DNA of 64,000 nucleotides from Agrobacterium tumefaciens_K (GTDB lineage: Bacteria > Pseudomonadota > Alphaproteobacteria > Rhizobiales > Rhizobiaceae): contig NZ_JAOEGC010000002.1 in the NCBI RefSeq assembly GCF_031801495.1, forward strand, positions 1,178,001-1,242,000, written 5' to 3'. The position numbers and the translations under genes are program-made. Below are positions 16,567 to 26,400 of the stretch, one piece after another; within the stretch, counting starts at the first letter, position 1; each line of letters starts with the position of its first letter. The notes under the pieces were generated by a model. It was not told the DNA's origin, did not search any database, and saw only the letters and a program-made list of their open reading frames with translations.

Positions 16567-19026
16567 ATGATCAGACTTATTGGATATTTCTTTGGCTTGG
16601 CCTGCGTACTGTTTCTGTGCGCCGCCGCCGCCGGTGCGATTTATTTGCGCGGCGTGTCGCAGGACCTGCCGGACTATGCCGTTCTGAGCACCTATGAGCC
16701 GCCGGTAACGACCCGTGTGCATGCCGGTAACGGCGCGCTGATGGCGGAATATGCGCATGAAAAGCGGCTTTTCCTGCCGATCCAGGCGATCCCCGACCGT
16801 GTGAAGGCAGCGTTCCTCTCCGCCGAAGACAAGAATTTCTACAACCATCCCGGTATTGACGTCTGGGGTCTTGGGCGTGCGATCCTCGTCAATATCCAGA
16901 ACCTCGGCTCCGGTCGCCGCCCGGTCGGCGCGTCGACGATCACGCAGCAGGTTGCCAAGAACTTCCTTCTGACGAATGACCAGACGTTCGACCGCAAGAT
17001 CAAGGAAGCCATCCTTTCGTTCCGCATCGAGCAGACCTACTCCAAGGACAAGATTCTTGAGCTTTACCTCAACGAGATTTTCTTCGGTCTGAACTCCTAC
17101 GGTATCGCGGGTGCCGCGCTCACCTATTTCAACAAGTCGGTGACGGAACTGACGATTGCCGAGACGGCCTATCTTGCCTCTCTGCCGAAAGGCCCTGCCA
17201 ATTACCATCCGTTTCGTCGCGAAAAAGCGGCTCTCGAGCGTCGCGACTGGGTGATCGACCGCATGGCCGAGAACGGCTACATCACCGTTGCTGATGCCGC
17301 CGACGCGAAGAAACAGCCGCTCGGCGTCAACGTCCGTCGCGGCGGCGCACATATTTTCGCCTCCGATTACTTCGCCGAGGAAGTCCGTCGTCAGATTGTT
17401 GAAAAATATGGCGAAAAGGCTCTTCTCGAAGGGGGGCTTTCCGTTCGCACCTCATTCGATCCGCAGATCCAGCTGGAAGCGCGCAAGGCGCTTCAGGACG
17501 GCCTAGTGGAATATGACGAGCGCCGCGGATACCGCGGACCTATCGATCATATCGACACGGCTGGCGACTGGAGCGCTGCACTTGGTAAGCTGAAGGGTCT
17601 GCGTGACGTTCCCGAGTGGAAAGTCGCGGTGGTGCTGGCTGTCGGCGCAGATGGATTGACCATCGGCGTTCAGGCCGACCCGGACGCCGAGGACGCAAGC
17701 GGCGACCAGCGTATGCGTGGTCACATTTCGCCGGAAAACATGCGCTGGGCCTATCGCGACGCCAATGGCAAGAGATCGACGGCCAAATCGCCTGTCGGCG
17801 TATTGTCTCCGGGCGACGTGATTTATGCGCAGCCGTTGAACGCAACGGGCAGCGAATATCGCCTGCGCCAGCCTCCTAAGGTTCAGGGTGGTATGGTGGT
17901 GATGGATCCGCATACCGGCCGTGTTCTGGCCATGGTGGGCGGATTCTCCTACGGGCAGTCCGAGTTCAACCGGGCAACGCAGGCAATGCGTCAGCCGGGC
18001 TCCTCCTTCAAGCCGTTCATTTACGCGGCCGCCCTCGATAACGGCTATACGCCCGCATCGGTCATTCTCGATGCGCCGATCGAGGTCGTTTCCGGCAATC
18101 AGGTCTGGAAGCCGCAGAACTACGGCGGCGGTTCGGCTGGCCCTTCGACCTTGCGCCTCGGTATCGAAAAGTCGCGTAACCTCATGACCGTGCGCTTGGC
18201 GCAGGATATGGGCATGAACCTCGTCGCCGAATATGCGGAGCGCTTCGGTATCTACGACGAGATGCCGCCGCTCCTGTCCATGTCGCTCGGTTCGGGTGAA
18301 ACGACCGTCATGCGCATGGTTTCGGCCTATTCGGTAATTGCCAATGGCGGCAAGCAGATCAAGCCTACGCTTATCGACCGCATTCAGGACCGTTACGGCA
18401 AGACGATCTTTCGTCACGAGGAGCGCGCCTGCGAGGGCTGCAACGCCACCACGTGGCAAAATCAGGATGAGCCCGTCATCGTCGACAATCGCGAGCAGGT
18501 CCTAGATCCGATGACTGCCTACCAGACCACTTCCATGCTGGAGGGTGTGGTTCGTCGCGGTACGGCTGCTGGAAAGATCCCGGTCAATGATCGTCCCGTT
18601 GCAGGCAAGACCGGCACGACGAACGATGAAAAGGACGCCTGGTTTGTCGGTTACACGCCGGACATGGTTGCGGGCCTTTATATCGGCTTCGATTCTCCGG
18701 CCCCCCTCGGTCGCGGTGGCACGGGCGGTTCGTTGTCGGCGCCGATCTTCGGCGAGTTCCTTGGCGACGTTGCTAAACACACCGAACCGAGCCAGTTCAT
18801 CGTTCCGGAGGGCATGAAGTTCGTCGCCGTCAACCGCAAGACGGGCATGGCCGCTATGGAGGGCGAACCGGACACGATCATGGAAGCCTTCAAGCCTGGC
18901 ACAGGCCCGGCAGACAGCTTCTCCGTGATCGGCGATATGGACGGTTACATGTCCCAGGAAGATATCCTGAAAACATCGCCTCAGGCCCAGCAGGCCATAA
19001 CCGGCGGTGGCGGCGGTCTTTATTGA
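16567..19026 (+). CDS. mrcA: Penicillin-binding protein 1A, bifunctional
   Basis: 819 residues. A membrane anchor (residues 1-28) is followed by a GT51 glycosyltransferase domain with AEDKNFYNHPGIDVWG, GASTITQQVAKNF and RKIKEAILSFRIEQ, an OB-like linker region, and a transpeptidase domain with SxxK at Ser479-Lys482 (GSSFKP), SRN at 536-538, and KTGT at 681-684. It polymerises and cross-links peptidoglycan. In Agrobacterium PBP1a has been reported as the main enzyme of unipolar growth (knowledge, not seen here), which fits the presence of a GPR homologue in the same window. Confidence 0.96.
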   Translation: MIRLIGYFFGLACVLFLCAAAAGAIYLRGVSQDLPDYAVLSTYEPPVTTRVHAGNGALMAEYAHEKRLFLPIQAIPDRVKAAFLSAEDKNFYNHPGIDVWGLGRAILVNIQNLGSGRRPVGASTITQQVAKNFLLTNDQTFDRKIKEAILSFRIEQTYSKDKILELYLNEIFFGLNSYGIAGAALTYFNKSVTELTIAETAYLASLPKGPANYHPFRREKAALERRDWVIDRMAENGYITVADAADAKKQPLGVNVRRGGAHIFASDYFAEEVRRQIVEKYGEKALLEGGLSVRTSFDPQIQLEARKALQDGLVEYDERRGYRGPIDHIDTAGDWSAALGKLKGLRDVPEWKVAVVLAVGADGLTIGVQADPDAEDASGDQRMRGHISPENMRWAYRDANGKRSTAKSPVGVLSPGDVIYAQPLNATGSEYRLRQPPKVQGGMVVMDPHTGRVLAMVGGFSYGQSEFNRATQAMRQPGSSFKPFIYAAALDNGYTPASVILDAPIEVVSGNQVWKPQNYGGGSAGPSTLRLGIEKSRNLMTVRLAQDMGMNLVAEYAERFGIYDEMPPLLSMSLGSGETTVMRMVSAYSVIANGGKQIKPTLIDRIQDRYGKTIFRHEERACEGCNATTWQNQDEPVIVDNREQVLDPMTAYQTTSMLEGVVRRGTAAGKIPVNDRPVAGKTGTTNDEKDAWFVGYTPDMVAGLYIGFDSPAPLGRGGTGGSLSAPIFGEFLGDVAKHTEPSQFIVPEGMKFVAVNRKTGMAAMEGEPDTIMEAFKPGTGPADSFSVIGDMDGYMSQEDILKTSPQAQQAITGGGGGLY

Positions 19027-19047
19027 TCCGTCGTATGTGAGTTCGCT

Positions 19048-19076
19048 AGGGGCGCGGTCTTTACATCCGCGCCCCT
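19048..19076 (+). terminator. Strong GC hairpin after mrcA
   Basis: AGGGGCGCGG and CCGCGCCCCT form a perfect 10-bp stem with a 9-base loop, 22 bases past the stop. Only a weak T-rich tail (CGCATTTATT) follows, so termination is probable rather than certain. Confidence 0.6.
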
Positions 19077-19123
19077 CGCATTTATTGAGCAGCCAGTTTC
19101 AAACAAGGTGAAGAACCAGCGAA

Positions 19124-20255
19124 ATGCGCAATGAAATTGTGAACGTAGTCGACGAAATCAAGCAGGCCATAAGCCTGCTGAGGAGGCATCTTTGACTGGG
19201 ACCAGGCGATAAGACGACTGGACTGGTTGAATAACAAGGCAGAGGATCCGACCCTCTGGAATGATGCCGCAGAAGCACAGAAGCTGATGCGCGAGCGCCA
19301 GCAGCTTGATGACAGCATCAGCGGCGTTAAGGCGCTCGAGCAGCAGTTGAAAGACAACATTGAGCTGATCGAACTCGGCGAGATGGAAGGCGACAACGAG
19401 ATCGTCAAGGATGCCGAAGACGCGCTGAAGGCACTCAAGAGTGAGGCAAACCGGCGTCAGGTGGAAGCCATGCTGTCGGGCGAAGCCGATGGCAACGATA
19501 CCTACCTCGAAGTGCATTCCGGTGCAGGCGGTACAGAAAGTCAGGATTGGGCCAACATCCTGCTTCGCATGTATACCCGCTGGGCTGAGCGCGAGGGCTT
19601 CAAGGTCGAGGTACTCGAAGTTCATGATGGCGAAGAAGCGGGCATCAAGTCTGCTACGATCCTCGTCAAGGGCCACAATGCCTTCGGCTGGCTGAAGACG
19701 GAATCGGGCGTGCATCGTCTGGTTCGTATCTCGCCCTATGACAGCAACGCGCGCCGTCACACTTCTTTCTCCTCCATCTGGGTTTACCCGGTGGTGGACG
19801 ATTCGATCCAGATCGACATCAACGAAAGCGACTGCCGCATCGATACCTACCGTTCGTCCGGTGCGGGCGGTCAGCACGTCAATACGACCGACTCGGCGGT
19901 TCGCATCACCCACATTCCGACGGGTATTGCGGTCGCCTGCCAGCAGGAGCGCTCCCAGCACAAGAACCGCGCCAAGGCGTGGGAAATGCTGCGTTCGCGT
20001 CTCTACGAGGTCGAGCTTCAGAAGCGGGAAGATGCCGCCAATGCGCAGGCTGCATCGAAAACCGATATCGGCTGGGGCCATCAGATCCGCTCGTACGTTC
20101 TGCAGCCGTACCAGTTGGTCAAGGATCTGCGCACCGGTGTTGAAAGCACAGCGCCTGGCAACGTTCTGGACGGCGATCTGAACGAGTTCATGGAGGCAGC
20201 CCTTGCCCATCGCATCAGCGGTGGCGCGGGTGTGGATGTGGCCGACATCGATTGA
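19124..20255 (+). CDS. prfB: Peptide chain release factor 2, made by programmed +1 frameshift
   Basis: The first 23 codons run from ATG 19124 to CTT 19190-19192 and meet an in-frame TGA; after a +1 shift the frame continues from GAC 19194 to 20255, giving 376 residues. The joined protein reads LLRRHL-DWDQAIRRLDWL, matching RF2 on both sides. RF2 reads UAA and UGA stops and hydrolyses peptidyl-tRNA: GGQ is at residues 248-250, and the codon-reading tripeptide is SPY at 203-205 where E. coli has SPF. A terminator follows. A caller that ignores frameshifting would start the gene wrongly at TTG 19227. Confidence 0.95.
19181..19196 (+). promoter_or_regulatory. prfB programmed frameshift site
   Basis: The order is AGGAGG, CAT, CTT, TGA, C. 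An internal Shine-Dalgarno sequence stands three bases before the slippery CTT, followed by a UGA stop in its most frameshift-prone context. This is the layout of the E. coli element (AGGGGG, TAT, CTT, TGA, C). Low RF2 slows reading of the UGA and raises shifting, so RF2 controls its own synthesis. Confidence 0.95.
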
Positions 20256-20286
20256 TGATGGCCGGATTGCCGCAATGATGAAAATC

Positions 20287-20319
20287 GCCCCTCGCGGATC
20301 GGCTGCGAGGGGCTTTTTG
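20287..20319 (+). terminator. Rho-independent terminator after prfB
   Basis: GCCCCTCGC (20287-20295) and GCGAGGGGC (20305-20313) form a perfect 9-bp stem with a GGATCGGCT loop, followed by TTTTTGTTT. It lies 31 bases after the prfB stop. Confidence 0.92.
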
Positions 20320-20327
20320 TTTGAAGG

Positions 20328-20807
20328 ATGTATGTTTTGAGACAGGCGCTTTACATCGTGGATGTTCAGGCGAGCTTCAATCCACCGCCATTGCTTGTGA
20401 GAGAGATCACCCGGCTCGCGCAGACCATTCCGAGCGCGGCAAGCGTCGAACGCCATGACGAAAGCATCACGCCGTTCGAACGGCAGCTCGGCTGGAAGCC
20501 AGGCAGGGATGACGACAGCCTCGTGCCAGCAGACCGGATTTTCATCAAATACGGCTACGCCCCGCCCAAAGAGGCGATCGACTATCTTCGTTCGCTGAAT
20601 GTGGAACGTGTGTTGGTTTGCGGCATTCAGGCCGACACATGCGTGCTCGCTGCCGGCTTCGCACTGTTTGATGCCGGCCTCACGCCGACCTTGTTGCCGT
20701 GGCTGACGGTTGGCTCAAGCCTCGACCGCAGCGGTGAGCTTGGAGCGAAGCTTTGGAAACACCATTTCGGCGCCGTGCTGTCCGGGCCGCACGAATTGCT
20801 CGAATAG
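20328..20807 (+). CDS. Isochorismatase-like cysteine hydrolase
   Basis: 159 residues, shorter than the usual 180-210. The triad of the family can be traced: Asp12 in YIVDVQ, Lys74 in IFIKYGY, and Cys105 in CGIQADTCVLAAG. Such enzymes hydrolyse isochorismate, nicotinamide or other small amides; the substrate is unknown. The stretch between the Asp strand and SAASVERHDES is compressed, so the lid region is probably missing. ATG 20328 overlaps an out-of-frame ATG at 20332, and a TTG at 20337 is an alternative start. The gene begins directly after the prfB terminator. Confidence 0.75.
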   Translation: MYVLRQALYIVDVQASFNPPPLLVREITRLAQTIPSAASVERHDESITPFERQLGWKPGRDDDSLVPADRIFIKYGYAPPKEAIDYLRSLNVERVLVCGIQADTCVLAAGFALFDAGLTPTLLPWLTVGSSLDRSGELGAKLWKHHFGAVLSGPHELLE

Positions 20808-20812
20808 AGGTA

Positions 20813-21310
20813 TCAGTTCGAAGCGCGTTCGATCTTCATCTCACCCAGCTCGTCGATGAGGATCGTCCAGCTTTCCGCTTCCTTCGCCATGCGGTCCGTC
20901 TTCAGGTGCACTGTGACGAAGAGGCCTGGGGCGCTGGGCGCGCCATTGGAACTTTCCGGGCGAATATCCGTGACGTAGGCCTGCATCTGGCCGAATTCTT
21001 CCAGTTCCACAGTCTCTAGAAGGCTCGGACCGTTTGCGGTAAGCGCTATGCGTTGCAGGTAGATCCGGGCCGTTCCATCGCCCTGCCGAAGCGCGATGAC
21101 CTTGTAATATCCACGTGCCGGTGCTTCGGGAATCGTCCGCTGTCCCACCGTGCCGTTTGTTTCTGGCAGGTTCGGCTCTTCCCATCGTCCGCTGCTGGTC
21201 ACGAAGATCGTGGAAACAGGCAGCGCGTTGATGTCCGGCGTTTGCGCTGGCACGCAGATCGTGCTGGCGACAAGAAGCAGTGCGACAAGGAGCGGTCTTT
21301 TCGGGTGCAT
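20813..21310 (-). CDS. Conserved hypothetical secreted protein
   Basis: 165 residues. Residues 1-22 look like a signal peptide (KRPLLVALLLVASTICVPA), with cleavage near PAQ. The mature part is predicted soluble and beta-rich, including GRWEEPNLPE, YYKVIALRQGDGTARIYLQRIAL, and a C-terminal ESWTILIDELGEMKIE. I recognise no catalytic motif or family. It sits 11 bases downstream of nadK on the same strand, so the two are probably co-transcribed. Confidence 0.7.
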   Translation of the reverse strand: MHPKRPLLVALLLVASTICVPAQTPDINALPVSTIFVTSSGRWEEPNLPETNGTVGQRTIPEAPARGYYKVIALRQGDGTARIYLQRIALTANGPSLLETVELEEFGQMQAYVTDIRPESSNGAPSAPGLFVTVHLKTDRMAKEAESWTILIDELGEMKIERASN

Positions 21311-21321
21311 CACGGTCTTCG

Positions 21322-22095
21322 TCAGTTGGTGAATTGCTCTGCAAGAATCCGATCCGACCATGAGCGGTCCGGGTCTGAAAGAATGCGGGCTGTCCGGTCC
21401 TGCGATTGCGCGATCCTGACATGGGTTACGGATTTGACTTCCGTGTGGTCTGCAACGGCATTGACGGGGCGCTTGTCGCGTTCAAGAACGTGAATATCGA
21501 CCGTCACCTTATTCGGTAAAAGCGCACCGCGCCAGCGGCGTGGACGGAATGCGCTCACAGGCGTGAGCGCCAGAAGCGGCGATTCCAGTGGCAGGATCGG
21601 TCCATGCGCCGAAAAATTATAGGCCGTGGACCCGGCTGGTGTCGCCACCATCATGCCGTCACAGATCAGTTCTTCCAGACGCATCTTGCCGTCCACCTCG
21701 ACGCGAAGCTTGGCGGCCTGATGGGATTGCCGGAACAGGCTGACCTCGTTCATGGCAAGGGCGGTGAACTCGTCACCGTCGGAATCCGTCGTCGTCATGC
21801 GCAGCGGGTGAAAGTCGTTGCCCGTTGCAACGTCGATACGTTCGCGCAATCCTTCGACCTTGTAGTCGTTCATCAGGAAACCGACAGAGCCACGGTTCAT
21901 GCCATAAACCCGTTTGCCGGAGTTCATGGTTTCGTTCAGGACCTGCAGCATGAAACCATCGCCGCCAAGTGCGACGACTACTTCGGCTTCTTCAAACGGC
22001 ATGTTGCCGTATTGGGTCGTCAGCTCCTCCAGCGCGGCCTGCGCATCCTCGGTTTTTGCTGCGACGAATGACAATGAAGAGCTAGAACGCGACAT
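21322..22095 (-). CDS. nadK: NAD kinase
   Basis: 257 residues. It phosphorylates NAD to NADP using ATP or polyphosphate. Family motifs are VVVALGGDGFML with GGDG at 44-47, YGMNRGSVGFLMN, ALAMNEVSLFR, and ICDGMMVATPAGSTAYNFSAHGP. ATG 22095 is preceded by AAGGAAAG; a longer open frame upstream is not similar to the family. The intergenic stretch to the divergent phzF-like gene is 330 bases. Confidence 0.95.
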   Translation of the reverse strand: MSRSSSSLSFVAAKTEDAQAALEELTTQYGNMPFEEAEVVVALGGDGFMLQVLNETMNSGKRVYGMNRGSVGFLMNDYKVEGLRERIDVATGNDFHPLRMTTTDSDGDEFTALAMNEVSLFRQSHQAAKLRVEVDGKMRLEELICDGMMVATPAGSTAYNFSAHGPILPLESPLLALTPVSAFRPRRWRGALLPNKVTVDIHVLERDKRPVNAVADHTEVKSVTHVRIAQSQDRTARILSDPDRSWSDRILAEQFTN

Positions 22096-22425
22096 TCGCT
22101 TTCCTTGGCAAGGTCGCGGGACAGGGGCGACACGCGAAAAAGTGGGTGACTTGTTGAGGCAACTCGCAATCTTCCGGTCTCTAGGCGAATCGCCGGTGAA
22201 AAACACCGACCTATCGCAAGTATATTTTCCTTGGTACATGAAGAGCTTATGTCGCGACAAGCTATTTTGGACCGAGATCGGTTCCGCGGTCGCTTCCGGG
22301 CCGGATCCGGTCCACAGCTTCTTGTTTTCATGTGTCTGACAAGGGTTGCGATGGGCCGTGGTCTGGGGCAGGTTGCTCGGTAGCAATACGCGCCGACGTG
22401 GTCGGCGTCAGGCAGGAGGCAAGGC
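22096..22425. promoter_or_regulatory. Divergent intergenic region nadK/phzF
   Basis: 330 bases that should hold promoters for both flanking genes. I see no tRNA, riboswitch or convincing small gene. A clear AGGAGG at 22412-22417 is the ribosome site of the rightward gene. Confidence 0.4.
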
Positions 22426-23340
22426 GTGGCTCTCAATTACTCAATCTACGATGTCTTTACCGATACGAGGATGGCGGGCAATCAGCTTGCGGTCATGTAT
22501 GGTGGAGAAGGTCTGGACGATGCAACAATGCAGGCCATTGCAAGGGAAATGAACCTGTCGGAGACGGTGTTCGTCAACCCGTCCTCCAATCCGGCGCATT
22601 CCGCTTCGCTGCGCATATTCACGCCATTTGGCGAGCTTCCATTCGCCGGGCATCCGACGGTCGGCGCGGCTGTGGCGATCGCGGAGCGTCAGCATACGGC
22701 AGGCGGCGATCTCGATATGGTCAGCGTGCTGGAAGAGAAGGTCGGGCCGGTCCGCTGCGCGGTTAAAATCCGTGAGGGTGCGGCCAGTTTTGCCGAATTC
22801 GACCTGCCGCGAAAGTCAGCGCGTGTGGATCTGCCGCTCGACCACTCGAAACTGGCCGATGCGCTCGGTGTCAGCGAAGCCCATATCGGTTTCGAAAATC
22901 ACGTTCCCTCGGTGTGGACGGCCGGTGTCGCCTTCCTGATGGTGCCGCTGCACAATCTTGCAGCCGTTCAGGAGATGGAGTTCGATGCGGGTCTATGGCT
23001 CAGAACCGCGCCTCTGGTGGAAGGGCGCCTTGCGGCGGCATTCATTTATTGTCGTGGCGGCGTCAATCATGCCGCGAAGTTCCATGCCCGTATGTTCTCT
23101 CCCGAAATGGGCATTCCCGAAGACCCGGCGACCGGTTCGGCCGTCGCTGCCATGTCCGGCGCGATCCATTATTTTGATGGCCTTTCCGATGGGCAATACC
23201 CGTTGCTGGTAGAGCAGGGCGTGGAGATGGGCCGTCCCTCGCACATTCATCTACGCATGGATATCAAGGATGGCGAGATTTCCCGTGCCCGCATCGGCGG
23301 CAATGCAGTGCGCGTAGCATCGGGCATTTTCGAGGTCTGA
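22426..23340 (+). CDS. PhzF family isomerase/epimerase
   Basis: 304 residues, typical for the family, which is made of two similar half-domains. The catalytic Glu46 lies in MNLSETVFV; the first half also has GNQLAVMYGG and TPFGELPFAGHPTVGAA. The second half has the DPATGSAVAAM signature and ends RIGGNAVRVASGIFEV. PhzF itself isomerises a dihydro-hydroxyanthranilate in phenazine synthesis, but stand-alone members like this one have unknown substrates. The GTG start at 22426 follows AGGAGG with 8-base spacing. Confidence 0.9.
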   Translation: MALNYSIYDVFTDTRMAGNQLAVMYGGEGLDDATMQAIAREMNLSETVFVNPSSNPAHSASLRIFTPFGELPFAGHPTVGAAVAIAERQHTAGGDLDMVSVLEEKVGPVRCAVKIREGAASFAEFDLPRKSARVDLPLDHSKLADALGVSEAHIGFENHVPSVWTAGVAFLMVPLHNLAAVQEMEFDAGLWLRTAPLVEGRLAAAFIYCRGGVNHAAKFHARMFSPEMGIPEDPATGSAVAAMSGAIHYFDGLSDGQYPLLVEQGVEMGRPSHIHLRMDIKDGEISRARIGGNAVRVASGIFEV

Positions 23341-23401
23341 CACCGACAGGCCAAGGCGAGACAGCCTGCCATTCAGCTTTTTTCGCAATCGAAAAAGAAA
23401 A

Positions 23402-23427
23402 CCCCGGTCAGACGACCGGGGTTTTTG
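23402..23427. terminator. Bidirectional terminator between phzF-like gene and gpr
   Basis: ACCCCGGTC (23402-23410) and GACCGGGGT (23415-23423) form a 9-bp stem with a 4-base loop. As stand on the left and TTTTTGTTTG on the right, so it serves both converging transcripts. It lies 21 bases from the gpr stop. Confidence 0.92.
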
Positions 23428-23448
23428 TTTGTTCAGTATTGCGTAGGA

Positions 23449-26400
23449 TCAGTTGAACCGACCTGCCGCATGCGCGAGCATCGTGTAGACCTTGCCGGTA
23501 TCCGAGGTGAGATAGGACTGCGTGACGGTCCGGTCGCGATCCGTGCGTGCCACGTCGGCAAGAAGCTTCTCGAAGTCTGCGATGTAACGATCGACAGCCG
23601 TGCGGAATTCCTGCTCGCGGTCGTACTTGCGCTTGATCTCGTCAAACGTCTGCTGGCCCTTCAGCGTGTAGAGACGACGCGTAAACACATCGCGCTCGCC
23701 GCGCTGGTAACGGCGCCACAGTTCGACCGAGGCATCGTGATCGATGGCGCGGGCGATATCGACGGAAAGCGAGTTCAGCGATTCGACCATGTGACGCGGG
23801 TTGCGGGTGTCGGCAGCGCGTGTCGGCTGTTCGGCCGCAGTACGCGGCGCGGAAGCGACAGGCGCGGCCTCCTGGCCGTCACGCGATGCCCCACGCAGCA
23901 GATCGCTGATCCAGCCGCCGCCTTCCTGACTGCGCTCTGCAGGTGCGGAACGGACCGCCTGACGGTTTTCGATCGGCAGGCCGCCACGCTGGCCGGGGGC
24001 CTGTGCGGCTGGCTGCGGTGAGACGCGCTGCTGAACCGGAGCAGGTGCCGGAGCGACCGGAGCAGGCGCAGGTGCGGCCGGCTGCTGGCGCACTTCGACG
24101 CGACGTTCGACCGGCTGCGTCGCCGCGATGGCGCGGGCCACGGGCTCGGACACTTCCATCTGCTGCGTCGATCGACCGACGAGCTGCGAAATATCCTGCA
24201 GCGCCTTGATCTGCTCGGAGACGGCGCGACGCATTGCTGCAGCGCTCTCCTTGGCTTCTTCCGGAAGATCGAAGGCGCCACGCTTCAGTTCAGCGCGGGT
24301 CGAGTCCAGTTCACGGCGGATATCATGGCTGGAGCGACGGATTTCGTCCGTTGCTCCGGCGAAGCGGGCAACGGCTTCTTCCACGGCCTGACGCAGCGTC
24401 TCACGCATGTTGGCCGCTGCGGCGTTCGACTTCTCGGAGGCACTGCCCAGCAGGGTATCGACTTCCGTAAGTGACGATTCCACACCGCCACGCAGGCGAT
24501 TGACCAGCTCGTCGGAGTATTTCTGCGCATCGGCCAGCGTGCTCTCGATGGAGCGCGTGGCGTCCTGACCGGCGGAGAGCAGGGCGCCCCGCATGGTCTG
24601 GGCAGCCGTGCGCGCACGCTGTTCGGTTTCGTCCAGCGAGCGACCGATATCCGCGAAGGAGGACTGCAGATTGTCACGCAGGTTGCCCGCGACGTTCTGC
24701 GACCGTTCTTCGGCGGCAGTGAGCGTGTCTTCCACGGCGGTGATGACACCCCGCATGGAGTTTTCGATTTCCTCGGAGCGCTTGAGCAGGCCGACGGAAA
24801 GGCTGCGCAGGGCATCCTGACGTTCTTCCAGCGTGCCGACGAGGCTCGACTGGGCTGCGTTGAGCAGTTCGGAAGCCTGGCTCAGAACCTTGGAGTGTTC
24901 CTCGAAACGTCCGACGATACCGGCAACCTGCGCCAGAGTCTGACCGGAAATGTTCGACAGGCGGTCGATCTTTCCTTCCAGAAGACGGCTGGAGCTGGAA
25001 ACCATGTCGGCGGCCTGGGACGCTGCTTCCGAGAAATGCGTCGCAGTCGAATTCAGCGTCTGATCTGCTGCGCTGAATTCCTGAGCTGCACGCTCGACGG
25101 CGGAGTTGAACTTCGCTGCCGACTGCTCGACAATCTCCGCCATTCCGTTATGCGTCTGAGAGAGCATGTCTGTGCTCTGGCGGGTGGCGGCAACCAGCTT
25201 GTTGGCGGCATCGCTGCCCACGCGACTGTACTTCTCGATACCCTGTTCCACGGCGTCAGCCATGGCGGTGTGGGTTTCGGACAGCATGTCTGTGCTCTGA
25301 CGTGTCGCTGCGACGAGCTTGCTGGCGGCTTCGTTACCGGCATTTGCGTAGTCACTGATGGCCTGTTCGACCATGCCGACCATTCCGCTGTTGCTCTGCG
25401 AGAGCAGATCGGCGCTCTGCTGAGCTGCCGAAACGATCTTTTCGGCAGCTTCGCGTCCGATGGTGGCATATTCGTCGACGACCGGCTTGGCTTTCTCTTC
25501 GATCAGGCGAGACAGTTCTGCCGAACGGCTTGCCAGCATCGAGTTGAGTTCGCGGGTGCGGTTGTCGAGTGCCGAGCGGATGGATTCGCCCCGCGCATCG
25601 AGCGCCGATTCCACGCCGGTCAACGTTTCGGAAATCACGCCGACCTGCGAACGCACCACGGCTTCTGCTTCCGCAACCTTGCTGACGATGATGTTACCGG
25701 CTTCCGAGAATGTCTGGGCGACAGCAGCTGCCTGACCCGAAAGACGCGTCTGGGCATCCGAGATGCGATTGACGATTTCGCCGGAGCGATCCTCGATGGC
25801 TTTCGTGAAGGCTTCGTTCTGCGCCTGAACAAGTTCGGCAAATTCCGAGCCGGTCTTTGCGAGGAGGGTGGACGAGCGCGTTGCTTCTTCGCCGAGGCTT
25901 TCCGTGGCCGAGATGACGGCGCCGCGCAGGCTGAGCGCCAGATCGGTAGCCTTGCCTTCGATGGTGCGATTGACGTTTTCGAGGCCGATCGTCAGTGCGC
26001 GGTCCATCGTGCCGAGACGCTCATCGATCTTGCTCGAACCGCTGTCGAAGGTTTCCGCGAGACGACCGGTACGGCTTTCGAACGTGTCGGCGACGCGTGC
26101 CGTCTGTTCATCGAGAATACCGGTGATGCGCTGTGCTGCATCTTCACTGCTGCGAGCGAAGGCGGCGGTCTTGTCGTCAAGCGTTTCAGCGAAGCGACGG
26201 CTTGCGTCATCGATGGCCGTGTTGACATTGCCCAGGTCGCCTTGGACGCGCTGCTGCAACGAGTCGAGGCTGACTTCGATGCGCGTGCTGGTTTCGTCGA
26301 GACGGTTGGTGACGTTGCCGAGAGATGTCTCGATCCGTGTCGAAAGCTGGTCTGTCGCGCCGCTGATTTCGCGGGCCGCGTCGCTGATCTTGCCAGCAAT

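Noticed and set aside
19193..19195. In-frame TGA in prfB read as a frameshift error or pseudogene
   Set aside because: AGGAGG-CAT-CTT-TGA-C is the classical recoding element and the protein is continuous after a +1 shift.
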